In this document: positions 41,751 to 50,734 of the stretch, piece after piece
Layout of the letters: every line of letters starts with the position of its first letter
Numbering within the stretch: position 1 is the first letter of the stretch
Source of the DNA: Mycobacterium sp.
GTDB lineage: Bacteria > Actinomycetota > Actinomycetes > Mycobacteriales > Mycobacteriaceae
Assembly (NCBI GenBank): GCA_025965895.1
Contig: JAOPWC010000161.1
Location: 18,385-82,384, forward strand
DNA: 64,000 nucleotides
Direction: 5' to 3'
The notes under the pieces: generated by a model
Told to the model about the DNA's origin: nothing
Database searches by the model: none
Seen by the model: the letters and a program-made list of their open reading frames with translations, nothing else
Made by a program: the position numbers and the translations under genes

Positions 41751-42650
41751 ATGACGCCCGACAGGTTCTCCTACCGGTCTGTGGACGGCACGCAACTCTC
41801 CGGCTATTGCTGGGCCACTGACGAAGGGCAGACCGGCGCCGGCGCCGTCGTGCTCGTCCACGGCATGGGTGAGCACCTGCGGCGATACGACCATGTTGCC
41901 GAGGCGCTCACAGCCCGGGGTTATGCGGTGTACGGACATGACCACCGAGGACACGGCGCCTCACTGGCCGCCGGCGACGAACCAGGCCAGCTCGGACTCA
42001 ATGGGTGGTCGGCGCTGGTCGACGACCTCAGTTTGGTGATTGCGCAAGCGAAATCAGGGCATCCTGGCCTGCCGGTTGTGATGGTCGCCCACAGCATGGG
42101 TTCGTTTGCGGTGCAACAGTTTCTGCTGGATCACGGCTCCGACATCGACGGGGTTGCCTTCACCGGGACCGCGGCCCTCGACCTTCTCGAACCGGCCTTG
42201 GACCTGTCCGCCGATCTGGACCTGTCCGCCTTCAATGCCCCGTTCCAGCCGGCGCGGACGGATTTCGACTGGCTCTCCCGCGACGAGTCGATTGTCGACG
42301 CGTATCTCGCCGATCCGCTGTGCGGCTTCGGCATCGACGCCGCGTCGGCGCAAGACATGTTCGCGGGCGCCAGGCGATTCGCCGACCCCGCTGAGGCAGC
42401 GCGCACGCCCCACGACCTGCCGCTGTACGTGGCGGTGGGATCGAAGGACCCGGTCAACGCCCAACTCGCTCTGCTGTGGGCGCTGGTGGACCGCTACCGC
42501 GCCGCGGGTCTCACTGATGTCACGGTTCGCGTCTACGACGGCGGCCGGCACGAGATCCTCAACGAGATCAACCGCGCAGAGGTGATTGAGGACCTTCTCC
42601 AGTGGCTACAGCGGGTATCAGCGCTTCCCGCGGCAAGGATGAACCCATGA
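41751..42650 (+). CDS. Alpha/beta hydrolase, monoacylglycerol lipase-like
   Basis: 299 aa. HGMGEHLRRYDHVA, GHDHRGHG and nucleophile Ser115 in AHSMGS are the signature of monoacylglycerol-lipase-like hydrolases (Hydrolase_4); the Asp is in GSKDPVNA and His in GGRHEILNE. ATG 41751 starts the conserved region; an earlier in-frame ATG at 41682 sits next to the operator. It likely releases a fatty or ring acid from an ester for the FadR-controlled pathway (inference). Overlaps the next SDR. Confidence 0.85.
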   Translation: MTPDRFSYRSVDGTQLSGYCWATDEGQTGAGAVVLVHGMGEHLRRYDHVAEALTARGYAVYGHDHRGHGASLAAGDEPGQLGLNGWSALVDDLSLVIAQAKSGHPGLPVVMVAHSMGSFAVQQFLLDHGSDIDGVAFTGTAALDLLEPALDLSADLDLSAFNAPFQPARTDFDWLSRDESIVDAYLADPLCGFGIDAASAQDMFAGARRFADPAEAARTPHDLPLYVAVGSKDPVNAQLALLWALVDRYRAAGLTDVTVRVYDGGRHEILNEINRAEVIEDLLQWLQRVSALPAARMNP

Positions 42651-43447
42651 CTGGCGACACCCGGGCCGACGGATCCACGCCGAAGGATCTCAGCGCATCC
42701 TCCGCTCTGATCGTGGGGGGCACCGCCGGCATCGGGCTTGCCTCAGCCCGCGCACTCGCCGCGGCCGGCGTAACCCGGATCGTCGTCGTCGGCCGCAACG
42801 CCGAACGCGGCGAGCTGGCCGCGAAGTCGATCGCCGAACTCGGTGCGGCCGCGCGCTTCGTCGCAGGTGACGCCGCCGATCCCACGTCCGCGGCGGCTGT
42901 CGCGGCAGAGGCGGATCAGATCCTGTCCGGCATCGACATCCTGATGTGCACCACCGCCGCCGACGTCAGGCCTGACCTGTTCACCGACATCCCGACGACC
43001 GATATCAGCCGCATACTCACCCAATTGGCCGTGCCGTCAATGCACATGGCCAGCGTCGTGCTGCCGGGCATGCGCAGCCGCCGAGGCGGTGTCATCGTGA
43101 ACGTGGCATCCGACGCGGCCAAAACCGCCACGCCAGGTGAAGCGGTCATCGGCGCCGCCAAGGCCGCCATCGTGATGTTCACCCGGACGATCGCAATCGA
43201 AGAGAAGCGCTACGGTATCCGCGCCAACGCGCTGACGCCGTCGCTGGTCTACGGCACCGCTTCGACCGAACGCATCACGGCGGACGGGTTCAGCGGCAAA
43301 CTGTTCGCGCGCGCAGCCAAACAAGCTCAACTCGGCGTGCCGACCGCCGACGACATCGCAGCGCTGACGGTGTTTTTGTGCAGCCCCGCGGCCGCGCGGT
43401 TGACCGGTCAGGCAATCAGTGTCAACGGCGGGATCTCCGCGGCCTAA
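42647..43447 (+). CDS. SDR-fold protein lacking the catalytic tyrosine
   Basis: 266 aa. Cofactor motif VGGTAGIG is present and the end TGQAISVNGG is normal. The NNAG motif is replaced (MCTTAAD), and in VASDAAKTATPGEAVIGAAK the usual Tyr of YxxxK is Ile while the Lys and Ser remain. It is therefore probably not a standard dehydrogenase; it may bind NAD(P) or a CoA ester without oxidation, or use other chemistry. Coupled to the lipase by a four-base overlap. Confidence 0.88.
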   Translation: MTGDTRADGSTPKDLSASSALIVGGTAGIGLASARALAAAGVTRIVVVGRNAERGELAAKSIAELGAAARFVAGDAADPTSAAAVAAEADQILSGIDILMCTTAADVRPDLFTDIPTTDISRILTQLAVPSMHMASVVLPGMRSRRGGVIVNVASDAAKTATPGEAVIGAAKAAIVMFTRTIAIEEKRYGIRANALTPSLVYGTASTERITADGFSGKLFARAAKQAQLGVPTADDIAALTVFLCSPAAARLTGQAISVNGGISAA

Positions 43448-43481
43448 CATCCCTCGGCTGCGAACAGCTGGTCGCCCGACG

Positions 43482-44555
43482 TCACCCGCTGTGCCGCAGA
43501 GACCCGGTTCTGGCCTCCATGTAGAGGGCGATCGCCTCCGACCGGTTGATGGCGCCGATCTTGCGAAGGATCCGCTTCACGTGCGTCTTGACAGTTTCGA
43601 CAGTGATCACAAGTTCGTCGGCGATCTCGGCGTTCGAGGCCCCAAGGACCAGCCTCTCGAACACTTCGCGTTCACGGTCCGAGAGCGTGGCGGCCAACGC
43701 TGAATCCGGCGCTATGGCCGGGGGCTCGACACGATCCTTGTATTCCACATCAAGGCCGATCGCTGCCGCGGCGATGCGGTCCGCTTGCTCGGTCAGCCGC
43801 GCAGCCGCGCGCGCAATGGAAGTCCGCTGTTGCTGCACCCGTTCGGTATTCAGCATCCGCTCATGAAGCACCGAATAGGCAGAGGCGAACGTGTCCAGCA
43901 CGTCGATGTCACGGCCGGAGACGCCGTCGCCACCGCGACTGACGTGAAGAAGGGCGACCACCCACGACTCCGCGATGACCGGGGCGACCAGGTAGTTCCC
44001 CGAGCCGAGCAGCTCCCGGTAGCCAGGCGAGGCGGGCACGTCGGACTCATTGGTCCGGATGGTCTCGCGCCGACGAATACAGTCCCGTTCGGCCATGCAT
44101 TCACGACGCGCGATGACAGTGGGGCCGCCAATGCCACGGCCGGATTCCTCGACGATGAATCCGTCGTCGACGACGAGGGACAGGAACGCGCGGTCGAAGC
44201 CAAGCGCGTCACACAATTCGGTACAGCCTTGGCGGCCCAGCCCCTGTAGCGAGCCCGCCCTCTTCATGCGACGGATGCCGTCGGTCAATGAACGCACCAC
44301 ATCGGCGCACTGACCCGCTCTCATCTCACGGGCTTCTACCTGAGCCTGAAGGAACGCGGCAAGGGTACTGGGCCCGATCGGTGACACCGGGTAGTCGCGG
44401 ACGGCGCTTTCGCCCACTCGATCGGTGGTTGCGGCTGACATCGCAATGGCATCGTCGAGGTCTGTCGCATCGCTCGAGCGGGCCAGACCAAATGCGCCAC
44501 ACAGCTGTTGGTCGAGATCGTTGAGACTGGCCACCATCTCGACGGTGTTCATCAC
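43482..44555 (-). CDS. LuxR-family regulator with GAF-like sensor domain (second of a pair)
   Basis: 357 aa. The C-terminal LuxR helix-turn-helix is clear (LSDREREVFERLVLGASNAE, ITVETVKTHVKRIL). The middle part (about residues 100-230) with FDRAFLSLVVDDGFIVEES and YLVAPVIAESWVVALLHVSR reads as a GAF-type ligand domain. It overlaps the upstream paralog by four bases, so the two are co-translated and may form a heterodimer (inference). Confidence 0.9.
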   Translation of the reverse strand: MMNTVEMVASLNDLDQQLCGAFGLARSSDATDLDDAIAMSAATTDRVGESAVRDYPVSPIGPSTLAAFLQAQVEAREMRAGQCADVVRSLTDGIRRMKRAGSLQGLGRQGCTELCDALGFDRAFLSLVVDDGFIVEESGRGIGGPTVIARRECMAERDCIRRRETIRTNESDVPASPGYRELLGSGNYLVAPVIAESWVVALLHVSRGGDGVSGRDIDVLDTFASAYSVLHERMLNTERVQQQRTSIARAAARLTEQADRIAAAAIGLDVEYKDRVEPPAIAPDSALAATLSDREREVFERLVLGASNAEIADELVITVETVKTHVKRILRKIGAINRSEAIALYMEARTGSLRHSG

Positions 44556-45703
44556 GACTCCCCGGCCTGCGCGGTTGCGATGCCGGCATAGACGGCCACC
44601 GCCGCTGCCCTACTGGACGTATTGAGCTTCCTGGCAATGTGTTTGAGATGGGACTTCACCGTCCCTTCCGAGATCACCAGGCACCGCGCGATCTGGCTAT
44701 TGGTGGCCCCGGTCGCCACATACGACATGATTTCTCGTTCGCGGGCGGTCAGCGAAGGCACCGCGGGTTGATCGCCGCGGTAGTAGACATCGTGTCGCTG
44801 ACCCGCGGTGGCGCCTGGCGGCGACCACCCCGCAGATCGGACTGACCGCTTGATCAGTTCCTCTACGTGGGCGCACAGATTGCCTACTGCGACGCGTTGT
44901 TGCGCTGCCTTCTCTTCGAGCACCGCGCTCTCGAACGCCACGGCAAGACACTCGGCAAAGGCCTCCAACTGGTCGAGATGGTCGGCCGTCACGATTCCGT
45001 CGGGTTCCGGACGGTCGGCGTGCAGCATCCCAATCGCCCTGCCCTGAACAGTGATAGGGGCGGCAACATAGCCAAAGCAGCCGGAGACATCGACGATTTC
45101 CTTGAATGTGCGCTTGTCGTCCCTCGGAGAGGGCACAAGCACTCCGCACCGCTTACGGATGAGTTCTGTCTCCAGAGGAGCATCCGCCAATTGGATGTGG
45201 GCGCCGGCTACGAATTCGCGGAACGGCCGGGATTGAGGATCGGCCGCTTCGTCTTCGATGTGGAGATGCTGAGGCAGCCACACAGAACCCCGCACGATGG
45301 AGATCATGGTGCGCCCGAAACCGAACTCGCGGCTCAGCACCACCGGCGCCGCCTGGAACATCTCGCGTGGTGACAGCCCCTGAAGGTGCCGCTGTGCGTT
45401 ACGGATCTCCGTCAGACACCGCGCCCGCCGAGACAGGTCGTGATCGAGCAGTTCACATTGCAATTTCAGGATCGAGATCAGCAGTTCGGCAGTTGCCGCG
45501 GACTCATCCGTCGAATCGGGTGATAGCGCCAGCCGCTCCTCGAGGCGATGCCTCAGGTCGTCCAGCCGGCACCGCAGCGCGGTCTGCGCAAACTCGGGAA
45601 GCGGCAAGCCCAGATGGTCGGCGGCGGCGGCAACGGCCGCCTCGGCACGCTCCACCACGGGCAGATCTTCTGCGCTGGTGGCTATGGCTACATGCTGAAC
45701 CAT
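44552..45703 (-). CDS. LuxR-family regulator with GAF-like sensor domain (first of a pair)
   Basis: 383 aa, same plan as its neighbour: GAF-like middle (FGFGRTMISIVRGSVWLPQH, YVAAPITVQGRAIGMLHADR) and LuxR helix-turn-helix at the end (LTAREREIMSYVATGATNSQ, ISEGTVKSHLKHIA). ATG 45703 follows AAGGAG; the frame extends to a TTG at 45745 that touches a FadR-type site, so it is rejected. Similar GAF/LuxR pairs occur beside acyl-CoA metabolism genes in mycobacteria. Confidence 0.9.
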   Translation of the reverse strand: MVQHVAIATSAEDLPVVERAEAAVAAAADHLGLPLPEFAQTALRCRLDDLRHRLEERLALSPDSTDESAATAELLISILKLQCELLDHDLSRRARCLTEIRNAQRHLQGLSPREMFQAAPVVLSREFGFGRTMISIVRGSVWLPQHLHIEDEAADPQSRPFREFVAGAHIQLADAPLETELIRKRCGVLVPSPRDDKRTFKEIVDVSGCFGYVAAPITVQGRAIGMLHADRPEPDGIVTADHLDQLEAFAECLAVAFESAVLEEKAAQQRVAVGNLCAHVEELIKRSVRSAGWSPPGATAGQRHDVYYRGDQPAVPSLTAREREIMSYVATGATNSQIARCLVISEGTVKSHLKHIARKLNTSSRAAAVAVYAGIATAQAGES

Positions 45704-45745
45704 CACCACTCCTTCCGGCCCGTCATCCTCGGCCAACCCAATCAA

Positions 45746-45756
45746 CGGTCATACCA
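45746..45756. promoter_or_regulatory. FadR-type operator CGGTCATACCA
   Basis: 43 bases upstream of the LuxR pair. It overlaps a second dyad, ACCATTGGACCAAATGGT (45753-45770, six-base perfect outer arms), that may be a site for another regulator such as the LuxR pair itself. Confidence 0.5.
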
Positions 45757-45891
45757 TTGGACCAAATGGTAGCGCAGGAGTTACCCATGTCACAATGGAT
45801 CGCGCAGATCTTCACGCCAGCGTCAATTTGGCAATGGCCTGCTTCCTTTTTGTGCCCCGGCCTTGTGCCCCGCCGTACCAGAATGGTCTAA

Positions 45892-45902
45892 TGGTCAGGC
45901 CA
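45892..45902. promoter_or_regulatory. FadR-type operator TGGTCAGGCCA
   Basis: Directly upstream of the AGGAGG ribosome-binding site of the MDR gene at 45920. A further ATGGTCT half-site precedes it at 45883-45889. Confidence 0.6.
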
Positions 45903-45919
45903 TACAGGAGGTATCCGGA

Positions 45920-46900
45920 ATGCAGGCTGTGGTAATGCGCGAGTTCGGCAGCGCCGCGGTGTTGCGTCCAGAAGAATTTCCCGACCCCCCCGCACGTCCC
46001 GGCTGGGTTACCGTGGCGCTCCGCGCCAGCGCGCTGAACTGGCATGACGTCCTGGTGCGTCAGGGTCGCTACGGTTCGCCGCTGCCGCACATCATCGGCG
46101 CCGACGGCGCCGGTGTGCGCACCGACACCGGAGAAGAAGTGGTGGTGCTGCCATCGCTGAACTGGGGCGACCGCGATGACGCACCGAGCAGCCGCTGGGA
46201 GATTCTGGGCGACCATACCCCGGGCACCTACGCCGAGTTGGTCAGCGTGCCGGCCGACTGCCTGGCCGCCAAGCCCGCCGGGCTGAGCTGGGCCGAGGCT
46301 GCGGCGCTTCCGCTGGTGGGGGTGACGACGTACCGGGCGCTGTTCGTCCGCGGACGGCTGCGCTCAGGTGAATCGATGCTGGTGGTCGGCGCCGGCGGCG
46401 GGATCGCCACCATGGCGGTCGCCCTGGCGGTCGCCGCCGGAGTGGGCATCACGGTGACCTCTTCGTCCCCCGACACGATCGAACGCGCCGTGTCCGCAGG
46501 CGCCCTTGGCGGCGTGCTGCACAACGAGACGGGATGGCTTGAGCGCGCCCGTGAGATGTCGCCAGACAACGCTGGGTTCGACCTTGTCCTCGACCCCGTG
46601 GGTCGCTGGAGCGAATCCGTCCGCGCGCTGCGGCCCGGCGGCCGACTCGTCGTACTCGGCGCCAACGCCGCAGAGACCGCAAAAATGGACATCCGCAGCT
46701 TCTATTTCGGCCAGTTCGATCTGCTCGGAACCACTATGGGCAGTAGCAGGGACTTCGCCGGCCTGCTCAAGATGATCGATCGGTGCTCCGTGCGGGCGCC
46801 GGTGATCGACAGCGAGTTCCCATTGGATCGCGCCGCCGAAGCACACGAACACCTGCAGTGCGCACGCACATTCGGCAAATGCGTACTCAAGAACCACTAG
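45920..46900 (+). CDS. MDR-family oxidoreductase (quinone oxidoreductase/enoyl reductase-like)
   Basis: 326 aa medium-chain dehydrogenase without zinc-site Cys residues: GroES-like N-terminal domain (LNWHDVLVRQGRYG, IIGADGAGV) and a Rossmann domain with VVGAGGGIATMAVALA. The nucleotide motif and the absence of metal ligands point to a zinc-independent NADPH-dependent reductase. ATG 45920 follows AGGAGG at 45906-45911. Divergent from the LuxR pair; probable substrate an enoyl-CoA or quinone, unknown. Confidence 0.88.
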   Translation: MQAVVMREFGSAAVLRPEEFPDPPARPGWVTVALRASALNWHDVLVRQGRYGSPLPHIIGADGAGVRTDTGEEVVVLPSLNWGDRDDAPSSRWEILGDHTPGTYAELVSVPADCLAAKPAGLSWAEAAALPLVGVTTYRALFVRGRLRSGESMLVVGAGGGIATMAVALAVAAGVGITVTSSSPDTIERAVSAGALGGVLHNETGWLERAREMSPDNAGFDLVLDPVGRWSESVRALRPGGRLVVLGANAAETAKMDIRSFYFGQFDLLGTTMGSSRDFAGLLKMIDRCSVRAPVIDSEFPLDRAAEAHEHLQCARTFGKCVLKNH

Positions 46901-46909
46901 GAAATCCGC

Positions 46910-47719
46910 GTGGCAGCGTCACCTGAACTGGTCACCTACCGGCTCGAAATTGCCGACTCCGACGCCGACGCCTTCGCGGCGTACGTGACGCTGAACGACC
47001 CCGAGCGGCGGAACGCCTTATCCGACGCACTCCTGGATCAGCTGATCGAACTGCTGCAACGTGCGGCCTCCGACCCGCGAGCGAGGGTCATCGTGCTGAC
47101 GTCGTCGCACCCGCGGATCTTCTCCTCGGGAGGCAACCTCGACGCGTTCGCCGACGATCGCGCGACGATCGCCAAGTACGCCGGCCTTGCGCGGTTTCCC
47201 ACCCTGTATCGCACACTCACAGCGATCGACAAGCCGATCGTTTGCGCTGCGAACGGGGACGTTCTCGCCGGCGCACTAGGTATCGCGTTGGCCTGTGACC
47301 TCGTCATCGCCAAGGAGTCGATCCGGCTGGGCTGTCCGGAGATCAACGTCGGCGCCTTTCCGTTCATGATCTCGGCATTGATCTTCCGGGCCACCGGACG
47401 GCTGGTCGCCAATGAGCTCATGATGACCGGCCGGCTGATCAGCGCCGCTGAGGCGGCCGCATCGGGCCTGGTCAACAAGGTGGTGCCCGACGCTGAGTTC
47501 GACGACGCCCTGCGCCGGTGGGTCGCCGACATCGCGTCCAAATCACCGTTGCTGCTCGGCATGGGTAAACGGGCGTTGGCGGCGACCCGAGACCTGCCGT
47601 TGGAATCGGCGCTGGACTACCTGCAGGCTCAGCTCGCCTTGGCGTTCACCACCGACGATCTGGCCGAAGGGGTGTTGGCGTTCAAGGAAAAGCGCTCCGC
47701 CCGGTGGCGCAACTCGTGA
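46910..47719 (+). CDS. Enoyl-CoA hydratase/isomerase-family protein
   Basis: 269 aa crotonase fold. Oxyanion segment IFSSGGNLDAF; one catalytic Glu (Glu144 in LGCPEINVGAFPFMI) is present while the first hydratase Glu position is Gly124 (AGALG). Single-Glu members often act as isomerases or as dehydratases on special substrates. GTG 46910 lies nine bases after the MDR stop, so they share a transcript. Confidence 0.88.
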   Translation: MAASPELVTYRLEIADSDADAFAAYVTLNDPERRNALSDALLDQLIELLQRAASDPRARVIVLTSSHPRIFSSGGNLDAFADDRATIAKYAGLARFPTLYRTLTAIDKPIVCAANGDVLAGALGIALACDLVIAKESIRLGCPEINVGAFPFMISALIFRATGRLVANELMMTGRLISAAEAAASGLVNKVVPDAEFDDALRRWVADIASKSPLLLGMGKRALAATRDLPLESALDYLQAQLALAFTTDDLAEGVLAFKEKRSARWRNS

Positions 47720-47755
47720 ACGCCCGACGATCGTTATGTCGAATCCTTGCCGTTT

Positions 47756-47766
47756 CGGTCTGACCA
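47756..47766. promoter_or_regulatory. FadR-type operator CGGTCTGACCA with -10 element
   Basis: 77 bases upstream of the acyl-CoA ligase. TATTAT (47770-47775) is an excellent -10 immediately downstream, so repressor binding would block the promoter. Confidence 0.65.
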
Positions 47767-47842
47767 TTCTATTATTCCTATGATTGTGGCCTCTGGGGCG
47801 CGCCCCCAGGAGGGCGGATCCCGAGAACCGAGGAATAGCGCG

Positions 47843-49534
47843 ATGAAGCCGAGCCCCCGCACCGACCGCTACAGCCCGCAGGAAATCGACCGTTACTACG
47901 GTGCAGGTCTGTGGTCCACCGACACGTTTCACGACCTCCTGGTCCGGCGCGTCCGAAAGAACCCCGACAAGGTGTTCGCGACCGACGGAACGCGATCGAT
48001 GACCTTCCGCGAGCTCCTCGACGCTGGCCAACGGCTGGCCGTCGGTCTGCACCGGCAAGGCCTGAGACGCGGCGACACCGCCGCCGTGCAGTTGCCCAAC
48101 TGGGTTGAGTTCATCCAGGCGCTGGCCGCGTTGTCGCGACTTGGCGTCGTCATGGTCCCGATCATGCCGATCTATCGGCGTGAAGACGTCAGCTATGTGC
48201 TGTCCAACGCCGGGGTACGGACGGTTTTCACTCCGGCACACTTCAACAAGTTCGGCTATCTAGATATGTATCTCGATCTGCGCCGAGATCATCCGGACCT
48301 GACGATCGTCGTTGCCCGGCCCGACAGCGCCGCCGAAGACGTCGCCGATGTGTTCACCTTGGACGAGCTGGAAGCCGATACCGACGACGACAGCGCCGAA
48401 CAGGAGCTGGACTCCCCACCCGACCCAGATGAGCCGTTCGTCATCGTCTACACCTCCGGAACCACATCGCGGCCAAAGGGGTGCGTGCACACGTTCAACA
48501 CCTACTGTGCGGGGTCGCGTGCGCTGGTCGGGCCATTCGACTACACCGAGGCCGATGTCCAGTTCGGTCCCTCCCCCATCGCCCACACCACCGGGTTGGT
48601 CACCAGCGTGCTGCTGCCCTTGCTGAACGGCGCGTCGACACACGTGATGGCTAAGTGGGATCCGGCCCGCGGCATTGACGAGATTCAGCGCTTCGGCTGC
48701 ACGGCGGCGGTGACCGCACCGACCTTCCTGCACACGCTGTTGTCCGAGTACGACGCCGAGCGCCACGACCTGTCCACGTTGCGGTTGTGGACATGTGCGG
48801 GTGCACCGATGCCCGCCGCGGTCGCCGAGCGGGCCAGCGCAACGCTTCCCAACATCAAGGTGCTCAGCCTGTACGGGCGCAGCGAAAACCTGGTCACCAC
48901 CAGTTGTTCAGTGACGGACGACGTGTCGCGCGCCCTGTCCTCCGACGGCAAGGCGATGCCGGGTGCGGAGGTCAAGATCGTCGATGCCGAGGGGAATGAG
49001 GTGCCTCGCGGCGCTGAGGGTGACATCGCCTACCGCGGGCCTGCCCACATGATCGAATATCTCGCCAACCCCGAGGAAACCGCGGCTCTATTCACCAAGG
49101 ACGGCTTTTCCAAGTCCGGGGATCTGGGGGTGATGACCGAGGACGGATACGTCCGGGTAACCGGCCGGACCAAGGACATCGTCATTCGCGGTGGGATGAA
49201 CATCAGCGTGCGCGAGATCGAGGAGCATCTGGCCCACCATCCTGCGTTGCAGGCGTTCTCGGTGGTGGGCATGCCCGACGAGCGGCTCGGTGAGCGGGTG
49301 TGCTGCTTCGTGGTCACCGCGTCCGGACACGACAGCCCGACCGTCGAGGACCTGCGCGAGTTCCTGCTCCAGCGAGGCATGCCGATCCAAAAGACACCCG
49401 AGCGCGTCGTCGCCGTCGACGCCCTGCCGATGACGGCAACCGGCAAGGTACTCAAACACGAGTTGCGCAAAGACATCGAACGACGCCTCGACGAGGAAGC
49501 CGCACGGGCCAGGGAAGTTGCGGGCGCCAGCTGA
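47843..49534 (+). CDS. Acyl-CoA synthetase (FadD/cyclohexanecarboxylate-CoA ligase-like)
   Basis: 563 aa ANL-superfamily ligase. P-loop YTSGTTSRPKG, hinge GRTKDIVIRGGMNIS and catalytic Lys in ATGKVLKHELRKD are present. The A5 motif is YGRSEN instead of YGxTE. Overall it resembles medium-chain and cyclohexanecarboxylate-CoA ligases (AliA type), a guess based on size and context. It activates a free acid with ATP and CoA. First gene of a block with fadE and a second ligase. Confidence 0.88.
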   Translation: MKPSPRTDRYSPQEIDRYYGAGLWSTDTFHDLLVRRVRKNPDKVFATDGTRSMTFRELLDAGQRLAVGLHRQGLRRGDTAAVQLPNWVEFIQALAALSRLGVVMVPIMPIYRREDVSYVLSNAGVRTVFTPAHFNKFGYLDMYLDLRRDHPDLTIVVARPDSAAEDVADVFTLDELEADTDDDSAEQELDSPPDPDEPFVIVYTSGTTSRPKGCVHTFNTYCAGSRALVGPFDYTEADVQFGPSPIAHTTGLVTSVLLPLLNGASTHVMAKWDPARGIDEIQRFGCTAAVTAPTFLHTLLSEYDAERHDLSTLRLWTCAGAPMPAAVAERASATLPNIKVLSLYGRSENLVTTSCSVTDDVSRALSSDGKAMPGAEVKIVDAEGNEVPRGAEGDIAYRGPAHMIEYLANPEETAALFTKDGFSKSGDLGVMTEDGYVRVTGRTKDIVIRGGMNISVREIEEHLAHHPALQAFSVVGMPDERLGERVCCFVVTASGHDSPTVEDLREFLLQRGMPIQKTPERVVAVDALPMTATGKVLKHELRKDIERRLDEEAARAREVAGAS

Positions 49535-50727
49535 TGGAACTGAAAGACAGTCCCGCCGAGGCGGAGTTTCGCGCCAAGGCACGCGGGTGGCTGCAGGACA
49601 CGTTGCCGCGGCTCGGCGGACCCGAACCCGCACGCCTGGAGGACAAGCTCGACTTCTGCCGCACCTGGCAGCGGCTGCTTTACGACGCCGGGTATGCCGG
49701 GCTGTCGTGGCCGAAGCAGTACGGTGGCGGCGGCGCGGACGCGAAGCTGCGTGCGGTCTTCAATGAGGAACTCGATCGGGCCGGCGCGCCAGAGCGGCTC
49801 AACATCGTCGGCGAGGACTTCGCGGGGCCCACCATCATCGAGTTCGGCACCCACCAGCAACAGCAGCGCTATCTGCGGCCCATCCTCACCGGTGAGGAAA
49901 TCTGGTGCCAGTTGTTCTCCGAGCCGGAGGCGGGCTCCGACCTGGCCTCGTTGCGCACCACCGCCACCAGGGTGGATGGCGGATGGCGCATCCAGGGCCA
50001 GAAGATCTGGACCAGCCGCGCCCAACTGGCGGCGCACGCGATCCTGCTCGCCCGCACCGGTGGGGGACCCCGGCATCACGGGATCACGTATTTCCTGCTC
50101 GCCATGGACAGCCCCGGCGTTGAAATCCGCCCCTTGGCACACATGCTGGGCGAGTCCGAATTCAACGAGGTGTTCCTCGACGGGGTGTTCATTCCCGATG
50201 GCGGCGTGCTCGGCGAAGTCGACGGCGGCTGGCGGGTCGCGATGGGCACCCTGGCGTTCGAGCGGGTCGCCATTGCCACCGGCCGGGTGAACACCACCGG
50301 CGCAGTCAACGATCTGATCCACCAGATCGCGCGCCGCACGACCGACGACGGCACCCCACTGGGCGCCGATCCGATGGTCCGGCAACGGATCGCCGACCTG
50401 TACGGGCGCGCACTCGTGCACTACCTGATCGGGCAGAGGGTGATCACGGGGGCTGCCGGCGACGGACCGCCGGGCCCGGTGACCTCGATCGGGAAGCTGT
50501 TCTTCTGCCCGCTGGTGGAGGACATCGCCGATTTCGGGCTGGAACTCGACGAGATGGGGGGACAGTTCGCCCTGGCCGAGAAGTGTGCCGCCGACTCGTC
50601 GCAGGCCGACGGCCAGCGGTGGCTGCGGTTGGCGTATCAGGCTCGCGGCACTGCCATCGCCGGCGGCTCGACGTTCATCCAGCGCAACATCGTCGCCGAG
50701 CGCATTCTCGGCATGCCCAAGAACTGA
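49534..50727 (+). CDS. Acyl-CoA dehydrogenase (FadE family)
   Basis: 397 aa. LFSEPEAGSDLASLRTTATR is the flavin/substrate motif; the C-terminal loop reads IAGGSTFIQRNIVAERILGM, so the MCAD catalytic Glu is replaced by Ala/Gly as in FadE proteins that pair with a second subunit in steroid and ring-acid catabolism. ATG 49534 overlaps the ligase stop (TGATG). The longer frame from 49300 lies within the ligase. Together with the ligase it would start oxidation of the activated acid. Confidence 0.9.
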   Translation: MELKDSPAEAEFRAKARGWLQDTLPRLGGPEPARLEDKLDFCRTWQRLLYDAGYAGLSWPKQYGGGGADAKLRAVFNEELDRAGAPERLNIVGEDFAGPTIIEFGTHQQQQRYLRPILTGEEIWCQLFSEPEAGSDLASLRTTATRVDGGWRIQGQKIWTSRAQLAAHAILLARTGGGPRHHGITYFLLAMDSPGVEIRPLAHMLGESEFNEVFLDGVFIPDGGVLGEVDGGWRVAMGTLAFERVAIATGRVNTTGAVNDLIHQIARRTTDDGTPLGADPMVRQRIADLYGRALVHYLIGQRVITGAAGDGPPGPVTSIGKLFFCPLVEDIADFGLELDEMGGQFALAEKCAADSSQADGQRWLRLAYQARGTAIAGGSTFIQRNIVAERILGMPKN

Positions 50728-50734
50728 GGTCTCC

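Noticed and set aside
49030..50421. 463-codon minus-strand frame opposite ligase and fadE
   Set aside because: Mirror of strongly coding plus-strand genes with intact motifs; no domain in the translation.
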